A stretch of 64,000 nt of DNA, taken from positions 3,162,001 through 3,226,000 of the forward strand of contig OZ257157.1 of the NCBI GenBank assembly GCA_965279405.1. Direction: 5' to 3'. A program made the position numbers and the translations under genes. The DNA comes from CBDDIP01 sp965279405. Lineage in GTDB: Bacteria > Actinomycetota > Acidimicrobiia > Acidimicrobiales > Ilumatobacteraceae. Shown piece by piece: positions 8,375-16,387 of this stretch; position 1 is the first letter of the stretch; each line of letters opens with the position of its first letter. The notes under the pieces are model-generated. The model was not told where the DNA came from and ran no database searches. It saw only the letters and a list, made by a program, of their open reading frames with translations.

Positions 8375-9523
8375 TCAGCGAACCAGGTCCTTGCCGATGA
8401 TCTCCTTCATGATCTCGGTGGTGCCGCCGTAGATGCGGGTGATGCGGGCGTCGACGTAGGCGCGGGCGATCGGGTACTCGGTCATGTAGCCGTAGCCGCC
8501 GTGCAGCTGCACGCACGTGTCGACGACGCGGCCCTGGAGCTCCGTGCACCACCACTTCGCCTTGGCTGCATCCTCGGCGGACAGCTCGCCGTCGTTGAGG
8601 GCGAGGACGCACTGGTCGATGAACACCTGGGCGATGGTGACCTCGGTCGCCATCTCGGCGAGCTTGAAGCGGGTGTTCTGGAACCCGTCCAACCGTTGCC
8701 CGAAGGCCTGACGCTGCCGGGTGTAGTCGACCGTCCAGTCCAACGCCGATTGCGCTGCCGCCACGCCGGCGACGGCGATCGACAGCCGCTCCTGGGGCAG
8801 GTTGCCGACGAGCTGGAAGAACCCCTCGCCCTCGCCGCCGAGGCGGTTGGCGATCGGCACGCGCACGTCGGTGAAGAACAGCTCGGCGGTGTCCTGGCTG
8901 TGCATGCCGATCTTGTCCAGGTTGCGACCGCGCTCGAAGCCGGGCATCCCGCGCTCGATGACGAGCAACGACATGCCGCGGTGACGTTGCGTCGGATCGG
9001 TCTTCACCGCAGTGATCACGAGATCGGCGTTGATGCCGTTGGTGATGAACGTCTTCGACCCGTTGACGACGTAGTCGTCGCCGTCGCGCACCGCGGTGGT
9101 CGTCATCGAGGCGAGGTCGGAGCCGATGCCCGGCTCGGTCATCGCGATCGCGGTGATCAGCTCGCCGGAGCACATGCGCGGCAGCCAGCGCCGCTTCTGC
9201 TCGTCGTTGGCCAGGCTGAGGAAGTACGGCATGCAGATGTCGTTGTGCAGCGTGATGCCCAACCCGGCGCCGCCGGCGCCGGCGCGCTGCACCTCTTCGC
9301 AGATGACCTGGTTGTAGCGGAAGTCGCGCACGCCCCCGCCGCCCAGGTCTTCCGGCACGTCGATGCCGAGGAACCCGGCCGCGCCGGCCTTGGTGAACAG
9401 CTCGCGATCGGCGACGCCGTCTCGCTCCCATCGTTCCATGTTCGGTGTGAGCTCGCGCTCGATGAACGTCCGCACGCTCGTGCGGAACTGGTCGTGCTCG
9501 TCGGTGAACAGCGTTCGTCTCAT
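8375..9523 (-). CDS. Acyl-CoA dehydrogenase
   Basis: 382 aa, normal for the family. Features: ITAIAMTEPGIGSDLA (FAD/substrate loop), DYTRQRQAFGQ, QLHGGYGYMTEYP and the C-terminal IYGGTTEIM. The position of the MCAD catalytic Glu (YEGT) is Gly here, as in the long-chain and isovaleryl-CoA dehydrogenase groups, where the base lies elsewhere (family knowledge). The start overlaps the stop of the alpha/beta hydrolase upstream (ATGA). Would introduce an alpha,beta double bond into an acyl-CoA, passing electrons to ETF. Confidence 0.9.
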   Translation of the reverse strand: MRRTLFTDEHDQFRTSVRTFIERELTPNMERWERDGVADRELFTKAGAAGFLGIDVPEDLGGGGVRDFRYNQVICEEVQRAGAGGAGLGITLHNDICMPYFLSLANDEQKRRWLPRMCSGELITAIAMTEPGIGSDLASMTTTAVRDGDDYVVNGSKTFITNGINADLVITAVKTDPTQRHRGMSLLVIERGMPGFERGRNLDKIGMHSQDTAELFFTDVRVPIANRLGGEGEGFFQLVGNLPQERLSIAVAGVAAAQSALDWTVDYTRQRQAFGQRLDGFQNTRFKLAEMATEVTIAQVFIDQCVLALNDGELSAEDAAKAKWWCTELQGRVVDTCVQLHGGYGYMTEYPIARAYVDARITRIYGGTTEIMKEIIGKDLVR

Positions 9524-10323
9524 GGGCGGTCCTGCGTCCGTTCGGTGGTGCGGAAGAAGTCGGTGACGGCGGCCGCGGTCTCGTCGAACTGCTCCCAGTA
9601 GTGCATGTGCCCGCAGCTGAGGTGGACGACCTCGAGACCGGGGTCGAGCAGCTCGTGGAGCTCGGCGATGGTGGACGGCTGGACCAGCTCGGCGCGATCG
9701 GCGACGATCAGCAGCGTCGGACGACGGGCCACGGCATCGGGCAGCGGGTAGCAGACCTCGCCCCAACCGGTGATCACGGCCGGCTCGTGGAAGCGGAACC
9801 GGTAGCGACCGTCCTCGCCGCGCACGAGGTGCTCCTCGACGTCCTCGATCACGGCCGGGTTGATGGTGTCGTCGTCGCCGAGGTCCTCGTTGCGCGCCGC
9901 GGTGGCCTCTTCGACCGTCGCCCAGCCGTCGAACTCGATCGTTCCCAGCGCCCGCCCGGAGGCGAACGAGCCGGGCAACGCCAGTGCCGGGTCGAGCAGC
10001 GCCAGGCGTCGGACGCGGTGTGGCGCGGTGGCCAGCAGGGTGAGCGCGATGCAGCCGCCGTAGCTGTGACCGACCACGTCGACGCTGTCGAGGCCGAGCT
10101 CGTCGAGCGTGTCGATCAGGTCGCGGACGTGCTGCACGATCGACCACGGACCGTCGAAGGTGGAGCGGCCGTGGCCGCGCAGGTCGACGGCGATCGTGTG
10201 GCGCTCCGGCCACGCCTCCTCGGCAAGCCGCCGGAACCGGCGACCGTGCGCGGTGATCCCGTGGATGGCCAGCAGCGGCGGGCCGTCGGCGTTGCCGAAG
10301 TGGTGGGTGTGCAGCCGTGTCAC
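9520..10323 (-). CDS. Alpha/beta-fold hydrolase
   Basis: 267 aa. Shows the oxyanion-hole HGITAHG near residue 21, the DLRGHGRS loop at 47-54 and the nucleophile elbow GHSYGG with Ser87; a late GHMHYWEQ supplies the probable catalytic His. GTG 10323 gives a normal N-terminus (MTRLHTHHF). Translationally coupled to the downstream acyl-CoA dehydrogenase. Could be an esterase, thioesterase or C-C bond hydrolase; substrate unknown. Confidence 0.85.
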   Translation of the reverse strand: MTRLHTHHFGNADGPPLLAIHGITAHGRRFRRLAEEAWPERHTIAVDLRGHGRSTFDGPWSIVQHVRDLIDTLDELGLDSVDVVGHSYGGCIALTLLATAPHRVRRLALLDPALALPGSFASGRALGTIEFDGWATVEEATAARNEDLGDDDTINPAVIEDVEEHLVRGEDGRYRFRFHEPAVITGWGEVCYPLPDAVARRPTLLIVADRAELVQPSTIAELHELLDPGLEVVHLSCGHMHYWEQFDETAAAVTDFFRTTERTQDRP

Positions 10324-10345
10324 GCAGCGATGCTACGGGGCCGGA

Positions 10346-10975
10346 TCAGACCAGGCCGTGGCTGAGCGCCAGACGAACGGCGTGCGTGCGGCGACGAACG
10401 CCCAACTTGTCGTAGATGTTGTTGAGGTGCGTCTTCACCGTCTGCGTGCCGATCAGCAGCCGTTCGCTGATCTCGTCGTTGCTGCGTCCGGTGGCGAGCT
10501 CGGCGAGGACCTCGCGTTCGCGGAAGGTGAGGTCGAAGCGCGGCTGGCGAGGGACCTGCACGCGCGAATCGAAGATCGCCGACAGCAGACCTGGAGCGAC
10601 GTAGCGCCGATCGGTGATCACCGAGTCGAGTGCCGCAGCGAGCTCGCCGTCGTGGCCGTCGCGACCGACGACTGCGTAGGCGCCCTCGGCGCACAGCTCG
10701 ATCAGCGTCGTCGGCGACGAGTTGGCCGACAGGGCGACGACCTTCACACCCATGGCCGCCGCCCGGCGGACCGCGGCGTTCTGCGTCGAGTCGGGGAGCT
10801 GACCGATGACCATCACGTCGATCGGGCGGTCATCCGCGCTGCGCTCACCGATGCGGGAGAACAGCTCGGTCGCGGTGGAGACGGACAGCACGACCGTGAT
10901 GCCCTGCTGGCGCATCGCCAGCTCCACGCCGGCTCGCACCAGCGCCCACTCGTCCACGATCACCGCTGTTCTCAT
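10346..10975 (-). CDS. LuxR-type response regulator with degenerate receiver
   Basis: 209 aa: receiver-like domain (1 to about 120) and C-terminal LuxR HTH (about 148-192, LTFREREVLAELATG then TVKTHLNNIYDKLGV). The acidic pocket D8-E9 remains, but the strand that should end in the phospho-accepting Asp reads IDVMVIGQL (52-60), with no Asp, and the conserved Lys region reads VVGRDGH (Lys replaced by Arg). The domain therefore looks unable to take phosphate the usual way. No histidine kinase is adjacent. It lies next to a second, intact response regulator and upstream of the flagellar cluster. Confidence 0.85.
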   Translation of the reverse strand: MRTAVIVDEWALVRAGVELAMRQQGITVVLSVSTATELFSRIGERSADDRPIDVMVIGQLPDSTQNAAVRRAAAMGVKVVALSANSSPTTLIELCAEGAYAVVGRDGHDGELAAALDSVITDRRYVAPGLLSAIFDSRVQVPRQPRFDLTFREREVLAELATGRSNDEISERLLIGTQTVKTHLNNIYDKLGVRRRTHAVRLALSHGLV

Positions 10976-11078
10976 CGACGCCTATGTTCGGCACCTGCGC
11001 ACAAGGGCTGAAGTGAAATCTTGCGACTTTCTTGAATTCCTCAAACACGCCACGACTGGGCTCAGAATCTGGCGTTCG

Positions 11079-11759
11079 TCAAGATGCCGCGTTGAGTCCC
11101 GCGGTGCTGATGATCCCCTCGCGCTGGGCGATTGCGACGGCCTCCAACTTGGAGTGGGCCCCCAGCCGGCGGATGGCGTTCTGCACGTGGTTGCGCACCG
11201 TGTTGATCGACAGGTGCATCCGCATCGACAGCTCGGCGGTGGACAGCCCCTCGGCCAAGTAGCGCAGCACCTCGATCTCCCTGCGGCTGAGGTGATGTGC
11301 GGGAGTGGTCGTTCGCGTGAGACGGGACACGAGCGCCGAGACGAGCTGAGGCGCCAGCGGTCGGCCGCCGTTGCTCACCGAGCGCACCGCCTGGACGAGG
11401 TCGTCCATCGTCTGGTCCTTGAGGAGGTAGCCGTTGGCCCCGGCCTCCAGCGTGCGCACGACGGTGTGGTAGTCGGACATGGCGCTGAGCACGATGATCG
11501 CGGTCTCGTCGCACGCGGCATGGATCCCGGCGATCCCGTCGGGCGCTTCGCCATCAGGCAGGTTGTAGTCGAGCACGACCACGTTCGGCCGTTGACGGCG
11601 AACCAGTGCAGCACCCTCGCCGAGCGTCGTCGCTGCGCCGACCACCTCGATGTCGGGGTGGGTTGCGAGCGCCATCTGCAGAGCCTCGGAGACCATGACG
11701 TGGTCTTCGATGATGGCTACAGAGATGACTCCGTCGACAACGCGCTTCTGCGTGAGCAC
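11079..11759 (-). CDS. LuxR/NarL-type response regulator (intact receiver)
   Basis: 226 aa from GTG 11759, chosen because GAGG lies 7 nt upstream; in-frame extension to 11843 adds only low-complexity sequence. The receiver has E18-D19, phospho-acceptor D64 (VVLDYNLPDG) and the conserved Lys in GYLLKDQT. The C-terminal LuxR HTH contains LSRREIEVLRYLAEGLS and INTVRNHVQNAIRRLGAHS. The domain plan is NarL-like. No cognate kinase is in view. The divergent neighbour is a sigma-related gene next to flagellin, so control of motility is a reasonable inference. Confidence 0.88.
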   Translation of the reverse strand: MLTQKRVVDGVISVAIIEDHVMVSEALQMALATHPDIEVVGAATTLGEGAALVRRQRPNVVVLDYNLPDGEAPDGIAGIHAACDETAIIVLSAMSDYHTVVRTLEAGANGYLLKDQTMDDLVQAVRSVSNGGRPLAPQLVSALVSRLTRTTTPAHHLSRREIEVLRYLAEGLSTAELSMRMHLSINTVRNHVQNAIRRLGAHSKLEAVAIAQREGIISTAGLNAAS

Positions 11760-12109
11760 TTCCAGACCTCGTCCTCGTCCGATTCCAAAGGCTGCTCGTG
11801 GCGATCCACGACTTCCAGGATTCCAGAGGAGTTCCCGTCCCATGACCTGTGCAAACAGCTTCGCACACGACGAACGTTCGGATGGGCGCTCCAGAGCGAT
11901 CTGTGTGTGTCATTTCTGTGAAAGTCGACGCGCCGTGGGCAGAGGTGATGCACCTGCATCAATCGATGTAGGTCAATCGGATGTCATCGAGCGCGCGAAC
12001 GCGTCACTGTCGGTGATGCGATCTCGCTCACCTGAAGGCGGGAGAACGAGGAGGCGCCTCCCCCGATTCGGGTGAGCGCCGCGCCCGGCGCGGTCCCGAT
12101 CTCCTGAGC
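11760..12109. other. 350-bp divergent regulatory region between response regulator and sigma-related gene
   Basis: No credible gene. It is less GC-rich than its surroundings around 11840-12000. It holds the inverted repeat TGATGCA-CC-TGCATCA at 11946-11961 and a GGAGGCGCCTCC palindrome at 12050-12061, followed by more GC-rich inverted sequence (GCCGCGCCCGGCGCGG region, about 12070-12090). Both flanking genes must be driven from here. I see no site of the TTGAA-N14-GCCGA flagellar type. Confidence 0.6.
11946..11961. promoter_or_regulatory. Palindrome TGATGCA-CC-TGCATCA, possible operator
   Basis: Perfect 7-bp arms with a 2-bp centre in the divergent region between the NarL-type regulator (starts 11759, minus) and the sigma-related gene (starts 12110, plus). 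It is followed by a looser ATCGATGTAGGTCAATCGGAT stretch. LuxR/NarL-type HTH proteins bind such short inverted repeats, so the neighbouring regulators are candidates. Binding is inference. Confidence 0.4.
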
Positions 12110-13528
12110 ATGACGCTGCTGCTGGTTCGCGACACCGCAACACATCGCCCTCACGGGGTGCTGCACAAGGGGTCGTCGACAGAAAACGGATCCGACCACT
12201 CGGGGCACCACCTCATCGCTCGCCGTGAACGGCTGTTCGCTGCGGTGCGCCTCTCACGAGCGCTCGCCGCCGTGGACACGAGCCTGCGCGGCGCCGTCAT
12301 CGACTTCCCCGTCTCGGTCGTCATCGACGGCATCGTGCACGACGTCGAGGCCAACGCCACGCCCGGCTTCTTCGCCGAGGGCCACCACATGGTGGTTGCC
12401 CGGGCGCTCGTCGGAACGCTGGACGTCAGTGGCCGCTTCGAGTTCTGCGTGGGTGAGCCGTTCGGCGTCGCGCCCGCCCAGTGGACTGCCGTCGACACGG
12501 CATCCGGGTTGCGCGTCGAGGTGCCGGCACACGTCGTCGCCGCGCTGCCGACCTCCGTGCAGGTGCCGTCGCTCGGCGGCGCGCTGGTCGGCGCCGTGCG
12601 ACGAGCGCACATGACGGCCGAGCGTGCACGCGTCGAGCTGCTGGAGACCAACCGCGGGCTCGTTCGTTCGGTCGTCAACCGCTTTCGCGGGGTGGTCCGC
12701 GCCGAGTCGGCCTCGATCGACATCGGGGACCTGATGGCCGTCGGCGAGCACCACCTCCTCGAGGTCGTCGATCGCTGGTTCACCGATCCGACCTCGAAGC
12801 CGGTGCGCGACGTCGCCTGGTCGAAGCTCGTGCAGCGAGCCATCGGCAACGCGCTGCGAACCGAGATCGCCCGCGCCACCGGCATCTCCGTCGAGTTCCG
12901 CCAGCTCCTCGCCTGGTTCCACTCGCATCCCGAAGATCGCGCCGGCGACCCCGCCGACGTCGCCGAGCGGATGGCCTTCGCTGCCGGCGTCACGCGCGTG
13001 ATGTCCCGGCTCGGGGTCAACGAACGAGCCGCAGGTGTCGCGGCGCTCACGGCGATGCTCGAGTCCGGCGAGGCGCAGTACGTCGCTCCGTCCCGCGACG
13101 CCTCGGCGATCTCTCGGCGGCTGCGAGCCGACGGCACGTTCGTGATCGCCTCGCGATCGTCGCTGGCCGAGATCGAGCGTGCGCAACGGTTCACCGGCAC
13201 CTCGCCGGTGATGCTCGATGCCGACGACGATCAGCACGATCGTGGCACTCGCCTGTCCTCGCGCGACGAGGGCTACGACCGCGCCGACGGAGTCGACCTC
13301 GTCCGCCGGTTGATCGAGGGCAGCGGGATGACGCCGTTGGAGGCCCTCGTGTGGCTGCAACGCACCGGCGCACTCGACCCCGGCGGTCACGCCACCGAGC
13401 TGCCCGACATCGCCATCGACCTGGGCCTGGAGGGCCGCTCGGAAGCCCGCGCGGCCCTGCGCAGGGCCCGCCGCAAGCTCGATGCCTGGACGGCGGAAAA
13501 TTTCTCTGCGGAGTCCTTGAACGGATGA
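12110..13528 (+). CDS. Sigma-70-related protein with a novel N-terminal domain, next to flagellin
   Basis: 472 aa. Residues about 178-257 resemble sigma-70 region 2 (NRGLVRSVVNRFRG, then IDIGDLMAVGEHHLLEVVDRWF and LVQRAIGNAL). The C-terminus, about 400-465, resembles a region-4 HTH (IAIDLGLEGRSEARAAL). The first 170 residues and the middle 290-390 match nothing I recognise; the N-terminal part looks like a beta-rich sensory domain. It has a divergent promoter region and ends 70 bp before flagellin, its 3' end carrying the -35 element of the flagellin promoter. It is longer than, and different from, ordinary FliA. It may be a sigma factor, an anti-sigma decoy or another RNA-polymerase-binding regulator of motility. 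Confidence 0.6.
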   Translation: MTLLLVRDTATHRPHGVLHKGSSTENGSDHSGHHLIARRERLFAAVRLSRALAAVDTSLRGAVIDFPVSVVIDGIVHDVEANATPGFFAEGHHMVVARALVGTLDVSGRFEFCVGEPFGVAPAQWTAVDTASGLRVEVPAHVVAALPTSVQVPSLGGALVGAVRRAHMTAERARVELLETNRGLVRSVVNRFRGVVRAESASIDIGDLMAVGEHHLLEVVDRWFTDPTSKPVRDVAWSKLVQRAIGNALRTEIARATGISVEFRQLLAWFHSHPEDRAGDPADVAERMAFAAGVTRVMSRLGVNERAAGVAALTAMLESGEAQYVAPSRDASAISRRLRADGTFVIASRSSLAEIERAQRFTGTSPVMLDADDDQHDRGTRLSSRDEGYDRADGVDLVRRLIEGSGMTPLEALVWLQRTGALDPGGHATELPDIAIDLGLEGRSEARAALRRARRKLDAWTAENFSAESLNG

Positions 13529-13543
13529 GGGCAACGCCGACAC
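13517..13543 (+). promoter_or_regulatory. Sigma-28-type promoter of flagellin: TTGAA-N14-GCCGACAC
   Basis: TTGAA (13517-13521), 14 bp, GCCGA (13536-13540). It matches in geometry the FliA/SigD/WhiG consensus TAAA-N15-GCCGATAA if TTGA is the -35 core. Sites with the same two blocks precede fliK, flbD, flgK and flgB; this one and the fliK site share AGTCCTTGAACGG. Transcription would start near 13550, leaving a leader of about 50 nt before the flagellin ATG. Confidence 0.75.
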
Positions 13544-13558
13544 GAACGACGCCGGGCA

Positions 13559-13590
13559 CGGACGTCCGGGAAGACATCACACGGAGGTAA
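13559..13590 (+). promoter_or_regulatory. Flagellin leader: strong RBS with CsrA-like GGA sites
   Basis: The leader contains GGA at 13560-13562, 13569-13571 and 13583-13585. The last lies inside the very strong Shine-Dalgarno GGAGGTAA, in the context ACACGGAGGT, close to the CsrA consensus core ACARGGAUGU. CGGACGTCCG (13559-13568) could form a short hairpin. In Bacillus, CsrA blocks the flagellin RBS and FliW relieves this (established); fliW and csrA lie at 41.5-42.2 kb here. Confidence 0.5.
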
Positions 13591-13597
13591 CGAAGAA

Positions 13598-14422
13598 ATG
13601 CGTATCAATGCCAACATCGCGGCTCTCAATGCGAGCCGCAACCTGAGCGTCACCAACAGCCAGCTCGGCAAGAGCCTGGAGAAGCTGTCGTCTGGCTACC
13701 GGATCAACCGGGCCGCCGACGACGCCGCCGGCCTCGCCATCTCGGAGGGTCTGCGTTCGGAGATCCGTGGCTCGGCCCAGGCCCAGCGCAACGCCCAGGA
13801 CGGCATCAGCTTCCTGCAGACCGCTGAAGGCGCCCTCACCGAAGTTCACTCCATGCTCCAGCGCATGCGTGAGCTCGCCGTGCAGGCCGCCAACAGCACG
13901 TCAGACGGAACGGCCGAAGGCGCGGAGACCACGGAGCTCGCAACGGAGATCAGCGCCATCGGCCTCCGCACGAAGTTCTCCGGGATCACCGTGTTCCAGG
14001 ACTTCGGGACGACCCCGCTGAACTTCCAGGTCAGCGCGAACAGCGCCACGGCCGAGCAGGTCAGCATCTCGTCGGACCTGACGCTCGACGCCACCGACAT
14101 CGGCGGCGCCGACCTGTCGGGCATCGACCTGACCACCGACACCGGTGCCCAGGCCGCTCTCGACACGTTGGACACGGCGATCAAGTCCATCTCCACCACT
14201 CGTGCGACGCTCGGTTCGGTCCAGAACCGCCTCGAGCACACGGTTGCCAACCTCGGTGTCGCGGTGGAGAACCTCACCGCTTCCGAGAGCCGCATCCGTG
14301 ACGTGGACATGGCTGAAGAGATGGTCACCTACACCCGCAACAGCATCCTCAGCCAGGCCGGCACCGCAATGCTGGCCCAGGCGAACCAGGTGCCGCAGGG
14401 CATCCTGCAGCTGCTGCGCTGA
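13598..14422 (+). CDS. fliC: Flagellin
   Basis: 274 aa, a short flagellin. The N-terminal D0/D1 region (MRINANIAALNASRNL, RINRAADDAAGLAISE, ARNAQDG-type segment QRNAQDGISFLQTAEG) and the C-terminal D1/D0 region (NRLEHTVANLGVAVENLTASESRIRD, ending in NQVPQGILQLLR) are complete. The surface-exposed middle is only about 50-60 residues. It is exported through the FliPQR-FlhAB gate, chaperoned by FliS and polymerised under FliD. Preceded by a sigma-28-type promoter and a strong RBS, followed by a terminator hairpin, so it is probably expressed as its own high-level transcript. Confidence 0.97.
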   Translation: MRINANIAALNASRNLSVTNSQLGKSLEKLSSGYRINRAADDAAGLAISEGLRSEIRGSAQAQRNAQDGISFLQTAEGALTEVHSMLQRMRELAVQAANSTSDGTAEGAETTELATEISAIGLRTKFSGITVFQDFGTTPLNFQVSANSATAEQVSISSDLTLDATDIGGADLSGIDLTTDTGAQAALDTLDTAIKSISTTRATLGSVQNRLEHTVANLGVAVENLTASESRIRDVDMAEEMVTYTRNSILSQAGTAMLAQANQVPQGILQLLR

Positions 14423-14480
14423 GCCAGAGCACCTCACAGGCTCACCCAGATGTGCGGTGGTCGCGCACCGCATCCAGCTC

Positions 14481-14512
14481 GCCCCCTGTTCCGCTCTCGC
14501 GGGACAGGGGGC
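14481..14512 (+). terminator. Strong hairpin terminator after flagellin
   Basis: 14-bp arms GCCCCCTGTTCCGC and GCGGGACAGGGGGC (one G-U pair) around a TCTC loop, 58 nt after the flagellin stop. There is no long T-run after it, common in GC-rich actinobacteria. It would isolate the abundant flagellin mRNA from fliD downstream. Confidence 0.75.
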
Positions 14513-14556
14513 GTAGCCCATTTCCCGCATGTTCTGCACGTTTCTAGGAGGTCGAG

Positions 14557-16374
14557 ATGACCAGTGGCATCGACACCCAATCGATCATCACGCAGCTGAT
14601 GGCCGTCGAACGCAAACCGCAAGACCTGATGAAGACGCGCGTGACGACGCTGCAGCGCGCGCAGAACGCATGGCAGGCGATCGCTGACAAGCTGACGGCG
14701 CTGAAGACGGCGTCCGACGCGTTGGCGGGTCTCGACTCCCTGTCGACGCTGCGCACGGTGACGTCGAGCAACCCAGCGGCCGTCGCCGTCCGCACCGTCG
14801 GGGCGGGAGCGAACACCTCTGCGTCCGTCGACGTCGTCGCGCTCGCAGCGGCCAACTCCGTGCTCGCGTCCGACGTCTTCACTGCCGCCACCGACTCGAT
14901 CGGTGCGCGCACGCTCGACATCACATCCTCCAGCGGTGCGACGACCAGCATCGCCTCGACCGACGGCACGGTCGGCGGTCTGGCAGCGGCCGTGAACGCG
15001 GCGGGCGTCGGCGTCTCGGCCAAGGTCCTGCAGACCGCGCCCGGTCAGTACCAGCTCTCGCTCACGGCAACGAGCAGCGGGACCGCTGCGTCGTTCACGG
15101 CCACCGGCACTGGCTGGACGTCGTTGGACACCGTTCGAGCCGCCGCCGACTCGCAGGTCCGCGTCGACGGCGTGCTGGTGACGCGGCCCAGCAACGTCAT
15201 CAGCGACGTGCTCGACGGCGTCGAGCTGACGTTGCTCGGTACGACGACGTCATCGCTGACGGTCGCCAGCGCCCGAGACGATGCGGCGATCACGGCAAAG
15301 GTGAAGGGCTTCGTGGACGCGGCCAACTCGTTGGCGACCGTCATCGCCGCGGCGACGAAGACCAGCACCGACGAGGCGACGCGGGGACCGCTCGCCGGCG
15401 ACTTCTCGGCCCGGCAGCTGATCGACTCGGTTCGCAACGCGATCGCCCAGCCACTGACGACCGCGTCCGGCGCGGTCACCACGTCGAGCGCGCTCGGCAT
15501 CTCGCTGAGCAGGGACGGCACGATCAACTTCGATGCCGCCAAGCTCGCTGCGTCCCTCAGCAACGATCCCGACGTCGTGCTCGCGGCGATCGGCAGGAAC
15601 GGCTCCTCGACGGCGAACGGGGTGACGGTCGCCGGCGCGACGTCCGCAGCGCTGTCGTCGTCTCGCGCGATCACCGTCACGCAATCGGCCAGCCGGGCGA
15701 CGCTCGTCGGCATGCCGTCACCGCCGCCAGCGCCGGGCACGCAGATCTCGATGAACATCGTCACGCCGACGGGCAACTACAGCGTCTCCTTCACGGCGGG
15801 GAACACGTGGTCGCAGACGGCGGGCAACCTCAACGCTGCGTTGCGCGCCGCCGGCGTCAAGATGGTTGCCGTCGCGCAGGCCGGCAGCATCGATCTGCAG
15901 GACGAGCAGTACGGCTCCGGGCACACGTTCACCGTGTCGGGAGCGACCTCGCTCGGCCTCGACGGTGCGGCTGCCGATGGCACGGACGCAGCAGGCACGA
16001 TCGACGGGGTCGCCTTCACAGCGACCGGCAAGAGCCTCACCAGCGGAGGCGTCGTGCTCAACATCGGCACCACCTCGACGCAGCTCGCAGCTGCCGGCGG
16101 CACCGTCAGCGGCACCGTGACGATGACGTCCGGCTTGGCCGGAGCGCTCAGCGCGATCGGCGCCCGTGGCGCGTCATCCGGCCCCGTGCTGGCGTCGAAG
16201 GCGACCCTCCAGGATCAGATCGACGACCTGCAGAAGCGCATCGATCGCTACGACGACACCCTCAAGCAACGAGAGGGCGTGCTGCGAACCAAGTTCGCCA
16301 ACATGGAGATCCTCATCGACAAGCTCCAACAGATGACGTCCTCGTTCGGCTCGCTCAACTCGACCTCCTCCTAG
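14557..16374 (+). CDS. fliD: Flagellar filament cap protein FliD
   Basis: 605 aa. N-terminal FliD_N domain (TSGIDTQSIITQLMAVERKP, residues 2-100) and a C-terminal FliD_C domain ending in a helical segment (DQIDDLQKRIDRYDDTL through FGSLNS). The middle is Ala/Thr/Ser-rich, as in export substrates. AGGAGG lies 6 nt before the ATG. It caps the growing filament and folds incoming flagellin. Confidence 0.93.
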   Translation: MTSGIDTQSIITQLMAVERKPQDLMKTRVTTLQRAQNAWQAIADKLTALKTASDALAGLDSLSTLRTVTSSNPAAVAVRTVGAGANTSASVDVVALAAANSVLASDVFTAATDSIGARTLDITSSSGATTSIASTDGTVGGLAAAVNAAGVGVSAKVLQTAPGQYQLSLTATSSGTAASFTATGTGWTSLDTVRAAADSQVRVDGVLVTRPSNVISDVLDGVELTLLGTTTSSLTVASARDDAAITAKVKGFVDAANSLATVIAAATKTSTDEATRGPLAGDFSARQLIDSVRNAIAQPLTTASGAVTTSSALGISLSRDGTINFDAAKLAASLSNDPDVVLAAIGRNGSSTANGVTVAGATSAALSSSRAITVTQSASRATLVGMPSPPPAPGTQISMNIVTPTGNYSVSFTAGNTWSQTAGNLNAALRAAGVKMVAVAQAGSIDLQDEQYGSGHTFTVSGATSLGLDGAAADGTDAAGTIDGVAFTATGKSLTSGGVVLNIGTTSTQLAAAGGTVSGTVTMTSGLAGALSAIGARGASSGPVLASKATLQDQIDDLQKRIDRYDDTLKQREGVLRTKFANMEILIDKLQQMTSSFGSLNSTSS

Positions 16375-16387
16375 AAGGAACCTCACC

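Noticed and set aside
10976..11000. GCCGAACA on the minus strand before the pseudo-receiver gene as a flagellar promoter
   Set aside because: The upstream block is only CTTCA at 16 bp, outside the spacing of the five consistent sites.
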